From NCBI RefSeq assembly GCF_018499575.1, contig NZ_JAHDAP010000002.1, positions 62,001-126,000 of the forward strand: a DNA stretch of 64,000 bases, read 5' to 3'. Position 1 is the stretch's first letter, and every line of letters begins with the position of its first letter. This stretch comes from Streptococcus infantis (GTDB lineage: Bacteria; Bacillota; Bacilli; Lactobacillales; Streptococcaceae). The notes beneath the pieces were generated by a model, which was not told the origin of the DNA, made no database searches, and was given only the letters and a program-made list of their open reading frames with translations. Of this stretch, positions 36,468 through 44,560 are shown one piece after another. Position numbers and translations under genes: made by a program.

Positions 36468-39128
36468 ATGAAAACTACAAAAGAAAGATTAGTAGCAGCT
36501 ATTCAAACACCATTTACAGAGAGTCTAGCTTTTTACCATACAAGTCTAAAAGGCTTGGACCAAGAACAAATCGAAGAAAACTGTGCCCTTTATGGTGAAA
36601 ACACCATCACCAAGGGCCAAGAGGATTCCATCTTAAAAAAGATTTATGAGTCCATTATCAATCCTTTCACAATTATTTTGCTTGTGATTGCCTTTATTTC
36701 TCTCGTTACAAACGTTTGGCTTGCCAAACCTGGTCAAGAGGATCCAACGACATCTATCATTATCGTTGTCTTGGTTTTGATTTCAGGAGGCATCCGTTTT
36801 GTCCAAGAGTTGCGAAGTGATAAGGCAACAACCAACCTTTCAAAAATGATTGTCAATACGGCAACCGTTATTCGTGATGGTCTTGAACAAGAGTTGCCAA
36901 TCGATGAATTGGTTGTGGGAGATCTTGTGAAATTGAGTGCTGGCGACATGATTCCAGCAGATGTCATCTTATCTGAATCACGCGACTTTTTCGTGCAACA
37001 GTCAGGTTTGACTGGAGAAAGCGATGCGGTCGAGAAGCTTGCTTTAAATAAAGCCACCAATCAAAATGTAGATAGCCTTTTAGAAGCAGAATCTTTGGCA
37101 TTCATGGGGACAAACGTTATCTCAGGAAGTGCTACAGCTATGGTTCTAGCAGTTGGGGATGACACCATGATGGGAGCTATTGAACAGACTCTCAACACCT
37201 ACGATGAACCAACTTCTTTCGAGCGTGAAATGAACAGCATTTCTTGGCTCTTAATTCGCTTGATGCTTGTCATGGTTCCAATCGTGTTTCTCGCAAATGG
37301 TTTGACCGATGGAGACTGGCTAGAGGCTGGAGTATTTGCCTTGAGTGTTGGTGTCGGACTTACACCAGAAATGCTGCCAATGATTATTACAGCCAGCTTG
37401 GCCAAAGGTTCTATTATCATGGCCAAGGAAAAGGTGGTTATCAAAAAACTTAATGCTATCCAGGACTTAGGGGCAATCGATATCCTTTGTACGGACAAAA
37501 CTGGAACTCTAACGCAAGATGAGATTGTTTTAGAATACCCATTAGATATCCACGGTGATTTGGATATGGCGGTCTTAAGAAGAGCTTATCTAAATTCGCA
37601 TTTTCAAACAGGTTTGAAAAACTTGATGGACCGTGCCATCATTAGCAGAACTGAAAAAGAAGCCAAAGAGTATCCTATTCTACAAAATCTAGATACCAAT
37701 TTCCAAAAAATCGACGAACTTCCTTTTGACTTTGAACGTAGACGGATGAGCGTCATTGTAAAAGATGATGAAGGTACCGTTAGTATGGTGACCAAGGGAG
37801 CCTTAGAAGAAATGCTCACGATTTCGTCTCGTGTAGAGTATCAAGGTGAAGTCACTCCTTTGACGGATGCCATTCGTTCAGAAATCTTAGCAGAAGTCGG
37901 ACAATTAAATAAACAAGGATTACGTGTCTTAGGGATTGGTTATAAGACGGATATCCAAGAAGGTTATAGCTATACAGTCCAAGATGAAAAGGATATGATC
38001 CTGACCGGATATCTTGCCTTCTTGGATCCACCAAAGCCTTCAGCAGCACCTGCAATCAAGGCTTTACTCGAACATGGTGTTAAGACCAAGATTTTGACGG
38101 GAGATAATGAAAAAGTAACACAAGCCATCTGTGAAAAAGTAGGCCTAGATGTTGAGGAAATTCTCCTAGGGGCTGATATCGAACAGATGTCAGATGAGCA
38201 GTTGGCAGAGGCTGTAGAAAAAGTAACGGTATTTGCAAAATTATCTCCTGATCAAAAAGCTCGTATCATTCTACAGTTAAAGAGAAATGGTCACGGTGTT
38301 GGTTATATGGGAGATGGAATCAACGATGCTCCTTCCATGAAGGTTGCAGATGTGGGTATTTCTGTTGATACTGCAGTCGATATTGCCAAAGAAACAGCGG
38401 ATGTTATTTTGCTAGATAAGGATCTCATGGTTCTTGAAACGGGTATCGTGGAAGGTCGTAAGGTCTACGCCAACATGACCAAGTACATTAAGATGACAGT
38501 TAGTTCAAACTTTGGGAATATCTTCTCCCTTCTGGTTGCAAGTATCTTCTTGCCATTTCTACCGATGTCTCCTGTTCATCTAATTGTCCTAAACTTAGTT
38601 TACGATTTATCCTGTGTGGCTTTGCCGTTTGATAATGTGGATCAAGACTTCCTAAAACAACCCCATACATGGGAAGCAAAATCCATTACCCGATTTATGG
38701 TTTGGATGGGACCTATCTCATCTATCTTTGATATTTTGACCTTTATCTTCCTTTACTTTATCATTGTTCCATTGATGACAGGACATGATTATGTTCATGG
38801 ATCTGAATCAGCCCTTCAGTTTATTATCTTTTTCCAAACAGGATGGTTCATCGAATCTATGTGGTCTCAAACAATGGTCATCCATATGCTTCGTACAGCA
38901 AAAGTTCCTTTTGTACAGAGCAGACCAGCTTGGCTAGTGATTTTGATGACTTTAGTTGCTGCCTTTTTTGTAACTAGTCTACCTTATGGACCGCTAGTAC
39001 ATATCCTTCGTTTAGCTCCATTGGGACTGCCTTACTTCTTATTCTTAATCTGTATTATTTTCTTGTACATGTTTAGTGTCACCCTTATTAAGAATTTTTA
39101 CATTAAGAAGTATAAAGAATGGTTATAG
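36468..39128 (+). CDS. mgtA: Magnesium-translocating P-type ATPase
   Basis: An 886-residue type IIIB P-type ATPase that imports Mg2+ at the expense of ATP. N-terminal cation ATPase domain, actuator motif SGLTGES, membrane motif GLTPEMLPMIITASLAKG, phosphorylation site CTDKTGTLTQDE (Asp343), nucleotide-binding FDFERRRMSV, hinge GDGINDAPSMK, and C-terminal helices with NLVYDLSC. These match MgtA/MgtB rather than Ca2+ pumps. ATG behind TAGGAGA. Expression is governed by the M-box, and possibly by the leader peptide and BOX element. Confidence 0.94.
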   Translation: MKTTKERLVAAIQTPFTESLAFYHTSLKGLDQEQIEENCALYGENTITKGQEDSILKKIYESIINPFTIILLVIAFISLVTNVWLAKPGQEDPTTSIIIVVLVLISGGIRFVQELRSDKATTNLSKMIVNTATVIRDGLEQELPIDELVVGDLVKLSAGDMIPADVILSESRDFFVQQSGLTGESDAVEKLALNKATNQNVDSLLEAESLAFMGTNVISGSATAMVLAVGDDTMMGAIEQTLNTYDEPTSFEREMNSISWLLIRLMLVMVPIVFLANGLTDGDWLEAGVFALSVGVGLTPEMLPMIITASLAKGSIIMAKEKVVIKKLNAIQDLGAIDILCTDKTGTLTQDEIVLEYPLDIHGDLDMAVLRRAYLNSHFQTGLKNLMDRAIISRTEKEAKEYPILQNLDTNFQKIDELPFDFERRRMSVIVKDDEGTVSMVTKGALEEMLTISSRVEYQGEVTPLTDAIRSEILAEVGQLNKQGLRVLGIGYKTDIQEGYSYTVQDEKDMILTGYLAFLDPPKPSAAPAIKALLEHGVKTKILTGDNEKVTQAICEKVGLDVEEILLGADIEQMSDEQLAEAVEKVTVFAKLSPDQKARIILQLKRNGHGVGYMGDGINDAPSMKVADVGISVDTAVDIAKETADVILLDKDLMVLETGIVEGRKVYANMTKYIKMTVSSNFGNIFSLLVASIFLPFLPMSPVHLIVLNLVYDLSCVALPFDNVDQDFLKQPHTWEAKSITRFMVWMGPISSIFDILTFIFLYFIIVPLMTGHDYVHGSESALQFIIFFQTGWFIESMWSQTMVIHMLRTAKVPFVQSRPAWLVILMTLVAAFFVTSLPYGPLVHILRLAPLGLPYFLFLICIIFLYMFSVTLIKNFYIKKYKEWL

Positions 39129-39213
39129 TTCGGTTTTTGTCAAGAAAAAAGATAGAAAACTGGGGAAAAAGTTAAATTTTTTTAAAAATAGGTCGCAAGT
39201 CGGATGTTTTTTA

Positions 39214-39222
39214 TGGTATAAT
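39214..39222 (+). promoter_or_regulatory. Extended -10 promoter of spxA
   Basis: TGG-TATAAT with -10 at 39217-39222, 42 bases before the spxA ATG. Confidence 0.6.
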
Positions 39223-39263
39223 AGAATAAACTGATAGTAACATGTAGCGAAAGGGGTAGGTAC

Positions 39264-39662
39264 ATGATCAAAATTTATACAGTCTCAAGTTGTACTAGCT
39301 GTAAAAAAGCTAAAACCTGGCTCAATGCCCACCAGTTAAGTTATAAAGAACAAAACCTTGGAAAAGAAGGAATTTCGAGAGAAGAACTACTTGATATTTT
39401 AACCAAGACAGATAATGGAATTGCTAGCATCGTATCATCAAAAAATCGCTATGCTAAAGCCCTAGGTGTTGACATCGAAGATTTGAGTGTCAATGAAGTG
39501 CTTACCTTAATCATGGAGACACCACGGATCCTAAAAAGTCCAATTCTTGTTGACGAGAAACGTTTGCAAGTTGGCTATAAAGAAGATGACATTCGTGCCT
39601 TCTTGCCACGCTCTGTCCGTAATGTAGAAAACGCTGAAGCACGTTTACGTGCTGCACTATAA
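39264..39662 (+). CDS. spxA: Spx-family transcriptional regulator
   Basis: A 132-residue ArsC-fold regulator that binds the RNA polymerase alpha C-terminal domain and responds to thiol oxidation. The redox switch CTSC is at residues 10-13, and the conserved segment PILVDEKRLQVGYKEDDIRAFLPR is present. Mitis-group streptococci carry two Spx paralogues; which one this is cannot be decided here. Single gene or head of a short unit with the lipoprotein gene. Confidence 0.92.
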   Translation: MIKIYTVSSCTSCKKAKTWLNAHQLSYKEQNLGKEGISREELLDILTKTDNGIASIVSSKNRYAKALGVDIEDLSVNEVLTLIMETPRILKSPILVDEKRLQVGYKEDDIRAFLPRSVRNVENAEARLRAAL

Positions 39663-39668
39663 AACATG

Positions 39669-39697
39669 AAGGCTGGGAGTGACTCCTAGCCTTATTT
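39669..39697 (+). terminator. Probable terminator after spxA
   Basis: AAGGCTGGGAG and CTCCTAGCCTT pair around TGA and are followed by ATTTGAT, a weak T-tract. The hairpin sequence closely resembles the one in the repeat at 28486-28511. Confidence 0.55.
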
Positions 39698-39722
39698 GAT
39701 ACATAAATAAGGAAAAATAAAT

Positions 39723-40295
39723 ATGAAGAAGATAGTTATCGGTACAGTTGCGCTCCTATTTTTGCTAGCTGGCTGTGGACAGAAAAAAGAGTCTGCGGAA
39801 CCTTCTAAAGATACAAAGACAGAAGCTCTTCAATCAACTTTGCCAGTTCTAGAAAATGCCAATAACAATACAGTTGTAACAAAGACGCTTGTTCTACCTG
39901 CTGACGAAAATGGGGTTCAACAAACCCAGACCATTACCTATAAGGGCAAACAGTTCTTGACCTTAACGATTCAGCAAAAACGACAAGTTTCAGAAGACCT
40001 CAAGAACTTTATTGCAGAGCATGGATTAGAGGAAGCAAAAAAGGCCTTGAAAGAAGGAGAAGACAAGGATGAATCGGTCCAAGAAGCACGTAAAATTCCT
40101 GGATTTAACCTTGAAACCAATCTTTTAAGTGAAACCGAGATTGAAACAAAAATAAGTTATGATTTTCAAGTTCTAGACGTTAAAAAGGCAAGCGAAAGCG
40201 AATATTTAAAAAATGTGGGATTAGAAAATCTACTAAAAAATGAACCAGAAGAATATATTGAAAATCGAGTTGCAAGTGGCGCGACCGTCCAGTAG
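39723..40295 (+). CDS. DUF1307 (YehR-like) lipoprotein
   Basis: A 190-residue exported lipoprotein: signal MKKIVIGTVALLFLLAGC with the lipobox LLAGC, a charged linker, then a globular domain with an ETKISYDFQVLDVKKASES motif like that of YehR/DUF1307 proteins. Function unknown. It has no obvious promoter directly ahead and may be read from spxA. Confidence 0.82.
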   Translation: MKKIVIGTVALLFLLAGCGQKKESAEPSKDTKTEALQSTLPVLENANNNTVVTKTLVLPADENGVQQTQTITYKGKQFLTLTIQQKRQVSEDLKNFIAEHGLEEAKKALKEGEDKDESVQEARKIPGFNLETNLLSETEIETKISYDFQVLDVKKASESEYLKNVGLENLLKNEPEEYIENRVASGATVQ

Positions 40296-40333
40296 GGAAG
40301 TCACAGAAAATCAGCGAAATCAGACTGTGTCAT

Positions 40334-40362
40334 TTGTAGAACGGCTTTGAATGTGCTATAAT
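40334..40362 (+). promoter_or_regulatory. Promoter of ireB-ruvX-DUF1292
   Basis: -35-like TTGTAG (40334-40339), 17-base spacer, extended -10 TGC-TATAAT (-10 at 40357-40362). Confidence 0.65.
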
Positions 40363-40392
40363 AGTACTATTCTAAGGAAAGAGGGTGTTAGA

Positions 40393-40659
40393 ATGGGATT
40401 TACTGAAGAAACCGTACGTTTTAAATTGGATGATTCCAATAAAAAAGAAATTAGTGAAACATTGACAGAAGTCTATGCTTCATTGAATGAGAAGGGGTAT
40501 AACCCTATTAACCAAATTGTGGGCTATGTTCTCAGTGGAGACCCAGCTTACGTTCCTCGTTACAATAACGCAAGAAATCAAATCCGTAAATACGAACGCG
40601 ATGAGATTGTTGAAGAATTGGTCCGCTACTACCTTAAGGGACAAGGAGTCGATCTATAA
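40393..40659 (+). CDS. IreB family regulatory phosphoprotein (UPF0297)
   Basis: An 88-residue small protein of the IreB/YrzL family. In Enterococcus, IreB is phosphorylated by the Ser/Thr kinase IreK at N-terminal threonines; Thr4 and Thr7 are conserved here ([10 protein letters not shown]). It influences cephalosporin tolerance and cell-wall homeostasis. The ATG at 40393 follows GAGGG; an ATG at 40351 overlaps the promoter. ruvX begins four bases after its stop. Confidence 0.93.
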   Translation: MGFTEETVRFKLDDSNKKEISETLTEVYASLNEKGYNPINQIVGYVLSGDPAYVPRYNNARNQIRKYERDEIVEELVRYYLKGQGVDL

Positions 40660-40662
40660 CCA

Positions 40663-41082
40663 ATGAGAATTATGGGATTGGACGTTGGTTCCAAAACGGT
40701 AGGAGTAGCAATTAGCGATCCGCTTGGTTTTACAGCACAAGGGCTCGAAATCATCCAAATCAATGAAGATCAAGGAGAGTTCGGCTTTGAACGACTCAAG
40801 GAATTGGTTGACACCTATAAGGTAGAGCGCTTTGTTGTTGGTTTGCCTAAAAATATGAACAATACCAGTGGACCGCGGGTAGAAGCCAGTCAAGCATATG
40901 GGGCGAAACTTGAGGAGCTCTTTGGATTGCCAGTAGAGTATCAGGATGAACGCCTGACCACAGTTGCTGCAGAGCGCATGTTGATTGAGCAAGCAGACGT
41001 TAGTCGCAATAAGCGTAAAAAAGTTATTGATAAATTAGCGGCTCAGTTGATTTTGCAAAATTATTTAGATAGAAAATTTTAA
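40663..41082 (+). CDS. ruvX: Holliday junction resolvase/RNase H-fold protein RuvX (YqgF)
   Basis: A 139-residue RNase H-like nuclease. Conserved segments: [15 protein letters not shown] with the first catalytic Asp (residue 7), [23 protein letters not shown] and [17 protein letters not shown] with a C-terminal Asp. The family takes part in 16S rRNA maturation and possibly Holliday-junction processing. The ireB-ruvX-DUF1292 order is the usual one in streptococci. Confidence 0.94.
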   Translation: MRIMGLDVGSKTVGVAISDPLGFTAQGLEIIQINEDQGEFGFERLKELVDTYKVERFVVGLPKNMNNTSGPRVEASQAYGAKLEELFGLPVEYQDERLTTVAAERMLIEQADVSRNKRKKVIDKLAAQLILQNYLDRKF

Positions 41083-41097
41083 GACAGAGGAGAAACT

Positions 41098-41403
41098 ATG
41101 TCACACGATCACAACCACGATCACGAAGAACGTGAACTTATTACACTTGTAGATGAGCAAGGAAACGAAACTTTATTTGAAATCCTTTTGACTATTGACG
41201 GAAAAGAAGAATTTGGTAAAAACTATGTTCTTTTAGTACCAGTTAATGCTGAGGAAGACGAAGATGGACAAGTGGAAATCCAAGCTTACTCATACACTGA
41301 AAACGAAGACGGGACAGAAGGCGAATTGCAACCAATCCCTGAAGATTCAGAAGACGAATGGAACATGATTGAAGAAGTCTTCAACAGCTTTATGGAGGAG
41401 TAA
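41098..41403 (+). CDS. DUF1292 family protein (UPF0473, YrzB-like)
   Basis: A 101-residue strongly acidic protein with a His-rich start ([13 protein letters not shown]) and the DUF1292 core [21 protein letters not shown]. The function is unknown. The N-terminal His cluster could bind metal (inference). Last gene of the ireB operon, ending at a terminator at once. Confidence 0.88.
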   Translation: MSHDHNHDHEERELITLVDEQGNETLFEILLTIDGKEEFGKNYVLLVPVNAEEDEDGQVEIQAYSYTENEDGTEGELQPIPEDSEDEWNMIEEVFNSFMEE

Positions 41404-41425
41404 AAACGTTCGGGGAACGTTTTTA
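41403..41425 (+). terminator. Terminator of the ireB operon
   Basis: AAAACGTTC and GAACGTTTTT pair around GGG directly after the stop codon. It is also the first hairpin of the repeat cluster that follows. Confidence 0.8.
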
Positions 41426-41600
41426 GTCCAACTCCTAGAAACTAGAAAGAGTTGGAACATCCGGTGAATGTTTTTAGCCCTGCGCTAGAAAATAGAAATG
41501 CAGGTAGTCTGGGAGACTGTATCACCCCAGCTCCTTGGAATAAGAGAGAGCTGGTAAGTCCAGTGGACGTTTTTAGCCCCCCACTAAAATAAAATTTAGC
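41406..41600 (+). repeat. Cluster of about 50-bp tandem repeats forming alternating hairpins
   Basis: Degenerate ~50-bp units between the DUF1292 gene and folC. TTTTTAG blocks occur at about 41420, 41471 and 41570, spacing 50 and 100; the middle copy is altered to TGTATCA. Each unit has a short hairpin (CGTTC-GGG-GAACG, GTCT-GGG-AGAC, GTCC-AGT-GGAC) and a wide-loop hairpin (CCAACTC/GAGTTGG, CCTGC/GCAGG, CCAGCTC/GAGCTGG) with a loop like CTAGAAACTAGAAA. No ORF is evident. Confidence 0.65.
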
Positions 41601-41621
41601 TAGGAACTAGCAAAAACAGTA

Positions 41622-41648
41622 AAAAGCGAAGAGAATCTTCGCTTTTTT
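41622..41648 (+). terminator. Terminator upstream of folC
   Basis: AAGCGAAGA and TCTTCGCTT around GAA, then TTTT. It ends any transcript passing the repeat cluster. Confidence 0.85.
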
Positions 41649-41663
41649 GTTAAGGAGATCAGC

Positions 41664-42914
41664 ATGATTGAAGTAGAAAAATGGCTCCATAGTCGAATTG
41701 GATTGAATTTTAGATCAGGCTTGGGACGGATGCAAAGAGCAGTAGATTTACTGGGGAATCCTGAGCAAACCTATCCGATTATCCATGTAACGGGTACTAA
41801 TGGGAAGGGGTCAACCATTGCCTTTATGAGGGAACTCTTTGTTTCTCATGGCAAGAAGGTTGGGACCTTTACTTCGCCACACATTGTTAGCATCCATGAT
41901 CGTATTTGTATCAATGGAGAGCCCATATCGGACGTAGATTTTATTCGTTTAGCAGAACAAGTCAAAGCAATGGAGCAGAGACTTCTAGAAACCCATGATC
42001 AGCTATCTTTTTTTGAGTTGCTGACCTTAATTGCTCTACTCTATTTTAAAGAGCAAGGGGTGGATTTAGTCTTACTTGAAGTAGGGATTGGTGGACTTCT
42101 TGATACCACTAATGTGGTGACTGGGGAGATTGCAGTCATCACATCAATCGGCCTCGATCATCAGGAGACCTTAGGTAATAGCTTGGCAGAAATTACTGAA
42201 CAGAAAGCAGGGATTTTTAAGTCCGGCAAGTCAGCTGTCATTGCAAAACTAGCTCCGGAAGCACAGATGGTTTGTCAAAGGACTGCAAATGATTTAAGTG
42301 TGACTCTCTATCAAGCTGACCAAGATTTTTCTTTCAAGAATGGATGTTTCTCTTCATCTCTAGCGGACTTGAACCAACTAAAACTGGGATTGGAAGGAGC
42401 CTATCAGGAGGAAAATGCAGCTCTTGCCTTGCAGGCTTTTCTATTGTTTATGGCACAAAGAGATGAGAATGTTGACCAAGAAGCGATTCGAACTGCTTTG
42501 CGAACTACCAGATGGGCTGGGCGTCTTGAAGCAATCACTGATCACATCTATTTAGATGGCGCTCACAACTTACCAGCCTTGGAGCGTTTGGTTGAGTTTA
42601 TTCAAGAAAAAATCCAGCAAGGTTATCAAGCTCAAATTCTTTTTGGTGCCCTGAAGAGAAAAGATTATGGCGGTATGTTGACATCCTTAACTGAGCATTT
42701 GCCTGATGCAACTCTCTATGTTACGACTTTTGATTACCAAGGTTCCTTGGAGGAGCAAGACTTGGGAGGTTATACAAACATTGCTTCTTATCGAGATTTT
42801 ATAGATAACTTTGAAGCTTCTGCAGAGGAGCAAGACTTGCTATTTGTGACAGGTTCCCTCTATTTTATATCTGAGGTTCGTGCCTATCTTATGAATCCAA
42901 AGTCATTTGATTGA
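41664..42914 (+). CDS. folC: Folylpolyglutamate synthase/dihydrofolate synthase
   Basis: A 416-residue Mur-ligase-type enzyme that adds glutamate to folates. ATP-binding loop HVTGTNGKGSTIAFM, then TSPHIVSIHDRICING and LLEVGIGGLLDTTNVV of the folate/Mg site, and C-terminal YLDGAHNLPALERL. Ribosome binding site AAGGAG. Its stretch to the next gene carries no clear terminator. Confidence 0.93.
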   Translation: MIEVEKWLHSRIGLNFRSGLGRMQRAVDLLGNPEQTYPIIHVTGTNGKGSTIAFMRELFVSHGKKVGTFTSPHIVSIHDRICINGEPISDVDFIRLAEQVKAMEQRLLETHDQLSFFELLTLIALLYFKEQGVDLVLLEVGIGGLLDTTNVVTGEIAVITSIGLDHQETLGNSLAEITEQKAGIFKSGKSAVIAKLAPEAQMVCQRTANDLSVTLYQADQDFSFKNGCFSSSLADLNQLKLGLEGAYQEENAALALQAFLLFMAQRDENVDQEAIRTALRTTRWAGRLEAITDHIYLDGAHNLPALERLVEFIQEKIQQGYQAQILFGALKRKDYGGMLTSLTEHLPDATLYVTTFDYQGSLEEQDLGGYTNIASYRDFIDNFEASAEEQDLLFVTGSLYFISEVRAYLMNPKSFD

Positions 42915-43000
42915 CTCTCCTATCTTTAATTGTTATAGTAGAGGTGTGGTGGCTCGGCAGGCTTATTCTGATTTTAAGCCACTAAAAGAAAGGAGACATG

Positions 43001-43426
43001 ATGTCGCTAAAAAAATTCACACTTTCTCTTGCTTCTTTGGCAAGTCTTAGTCTCTTAGTTGCATGTTCGCCAAAAGAGCAAGCAACTCCTTCAACTCAAG
43101 CAAGCACCAGTACGGAAGTAACAACTAGTCAGCAAGCAGAAACGACTGTTTCTAGTTCGACGGCTAGTTCAGTAACGAATATTGATGGGACCTATAAAGG
43201 GCAAGACGAGGGAGATAGCATTACTCTCGCAGTTACTGGCAATACTGGAACATGGACGGAAGTAGAGCCTGATGGCGATCAAGAAATTAAAAAGGTAACT
43301 TTCGAACCAGAAAGTCAGAGAGTTTTTATTGGAGATGACATCAAGATTTATGTGGCAGAAGAGAACCAGATTATTATCGATGACATGGATCGTGAAGTCT
43401 CTGATCGTATCGTTCTAAAAAAATAG
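43001..43426 (+). CDS. Small lipoprotein, unknown function
   Basis: A 141-residue secreted lipoprotein. Signal peptide with lipobox LLVAC, then a Ser/Thr-rich linker (about 45 residues) and a small beta-rich domain starting NIDGTYKGQDEGDSITLAV. I chose the second of two adjacent ATGs (43001) because AAGGAG is too close to the first. No named family recognised. Ends at a strong terminator. Confidence 0.82.
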   Translation: MSLKKFTLSLASLASLSLLVACSPKEQATPSTQASTSTEVTTSQQAETTVSSSTASSVTNIDGTYKGQDEGDSITLAVTGNTGTWTEVEPDGDQEIKKVTFEPESQRVFIGDDIKIYVAEENQIIIDDMDREVSDRIVLKK

Positions 43427-43437
43427 ATAACTTTTGC

Positions 43438-43480
43438 AAGGATTTGAATCTAGTTAAAATAGATTCAAATCCTTTTTTAT
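43438..43480 (+). terminator. Terminator of the small lipoprotein gene
   Basis: AAGGATTTGAATCT and AGATTCAAATCCTT form a 14-bp stem with a 9-base loop followed by TTTT. Confidence 0.92.
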
Positions 43481-43491
43481 AAATTTTGGGT

Positions 43492-43540
43492 ATAAAAAAC
43501 CCATACTGTTAAGGTAGCTATTTTCTACCAAAAAGTATGG
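43492..43540 (-). terminator. Terminator of the HAD phosphatase gene
   Basis: Minus strand: CCATACT ... GGTAG/CTACC inner stem ... AGTATGG, then GTTTTTTAT. Confidence 0.75.
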
Positions 43541-43551
43541 AGTGGATGGAA

Positions 43552-44364
43552 TTAAAGGAATCGTTCTTGTAAAAAGTGAGCAACTCCGTCTTCTTCGTTG
43601 GTCAGTGGCAACTGTTCATCAGCGAAAGGAAGTAGAGCGGGATTCGCATTCTTCATGGCATATCCTGTACCTGCAAAGGATAGCATTTCTTGGTCGTTGT
43701 GTTCATCACCAAAGGCAATCAAGTTCTGTCGATCAATATTCATGACATTGAGAAGGTATTCAAGAGCAAAGGCCTTGTGAACTCCTTTCGGTGTACACTC
43801 GAGGATATTCAAGGGACCACCCCAAGTATTAATATTGAGTTGGTGCTTGTAGAAACTGTTCATCTCTTCCGCCAGTGCATATTTATCATCTGCCCTCGTT
43901 TGTAATAAAATACAGTTAGGTCCCTTGGTCACTAGATCAGACTTGAATTGATTTTCTGGGCGAAAATTTTCAATACCAAACAATTTAGGATTAGCAATTT
44001 CTTTGTCCGGGGTCGTAATGTAAAACTTTTTACGGTATTCACCTGCGATAAAATCTGCCTCAATCTCCTCTTTTCGTTTCACGATGTCCAAGAGATATTT
44101 TTTGTCCACAGTAAGACACTTTTCATGTTTCCAAGCCTTACCAGGTAGATGAGTGAGAGAACCATTGAAGTTGATCATAGGGGTTTCAAGTTCAAGTTGT
44201 TCATAAAACTCTTTGGCCATACGGTAAGGGCGGCCAGTTGCAATAACGACTTGGTGGCCTTTTTTAGAGATTTTCTTAATTGTTTCAATTGTAAAGTCAG
44301 AAAGTTTACTTTCAGAGTTGAGTAAGGTTCCGTCTAAATCAACGGCAATCATTTTTTTAGCCAT
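43552..44364 (-). CDS. Cof-type HAD-IIB family phosphatase
   Basis: A 270-residue HAD hydrolase of the Cof/YidA class, probably acting on sugar phosphates or related small molecules. Motif I DLDGT at residues 9-13 (both Asp present), motif II ATGRPYRMAK, and motif IV FGDEHNDQEMLSFAGTGYAMKNA. The C2B cap lies between. Single gene divergent from the purine permease. The substrate cannot be deduced. Confidence 0.9.
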   Translation of the reverse strand: MAKKMIAVDLDGTLLNSESKLSDFTIETIKKISKKGHQVVIATGRPYRMAKEFYEQLELETPMINFNGSLTHLPGKAWKHEKCLTVDKKYLLDIVKRKEEIEADFIAGEYRKKFYITTPDKEIANPKLFGIENFRPENQFKSDLVTKGPNCILLQTRADDKYALAEEMNSFYKHQLNINTWGGPLNILECTPKGVHKAFALEYLLNVMNIDRQNLIAFGDEHNDQEMLSFAGTGYAMKNANPALLPFADEQLPLTNEEDGVAHFLQERFL

Positions 44365-44494
44365 AAAATCCTCCCGAATCTAGTTTCAGATAAGATGTTT
44401 CCTATTATATCAAAAAGCTGAAAGAAAAGCTGACTATAAGCAAAAATAAGAAGAATCATATCCTTTAAGAATTTTTAAAAATAGGAAAAACAGC

Positions 44495-44523
44495 TTGAAA
44501 ATGTGAATGATTGATGATATAAT
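44495..44523 (+). promoter_or_regulatory. Promoter of the NCS2 permease gene
   Basis: -35 TTGAAA (44495-44500), 17-base spacer, -10 TATAAT (44518-44523). The leader of about 30 bases leaves no room for a purine riboswitch. Confidence 0.8.
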
Positions 44524-44560
44524 AGTCATATTGTTCGTAAAATGACAAAGGAGATTAAAA

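Noticed and set aside
44464..44480. CiaR-like TTTAAG direct repeat before the purine permease
   Set aside because: The second half is TTTAAA with a 4-base spacer, not TTTAAG with 5; the region is merely AT-rich.
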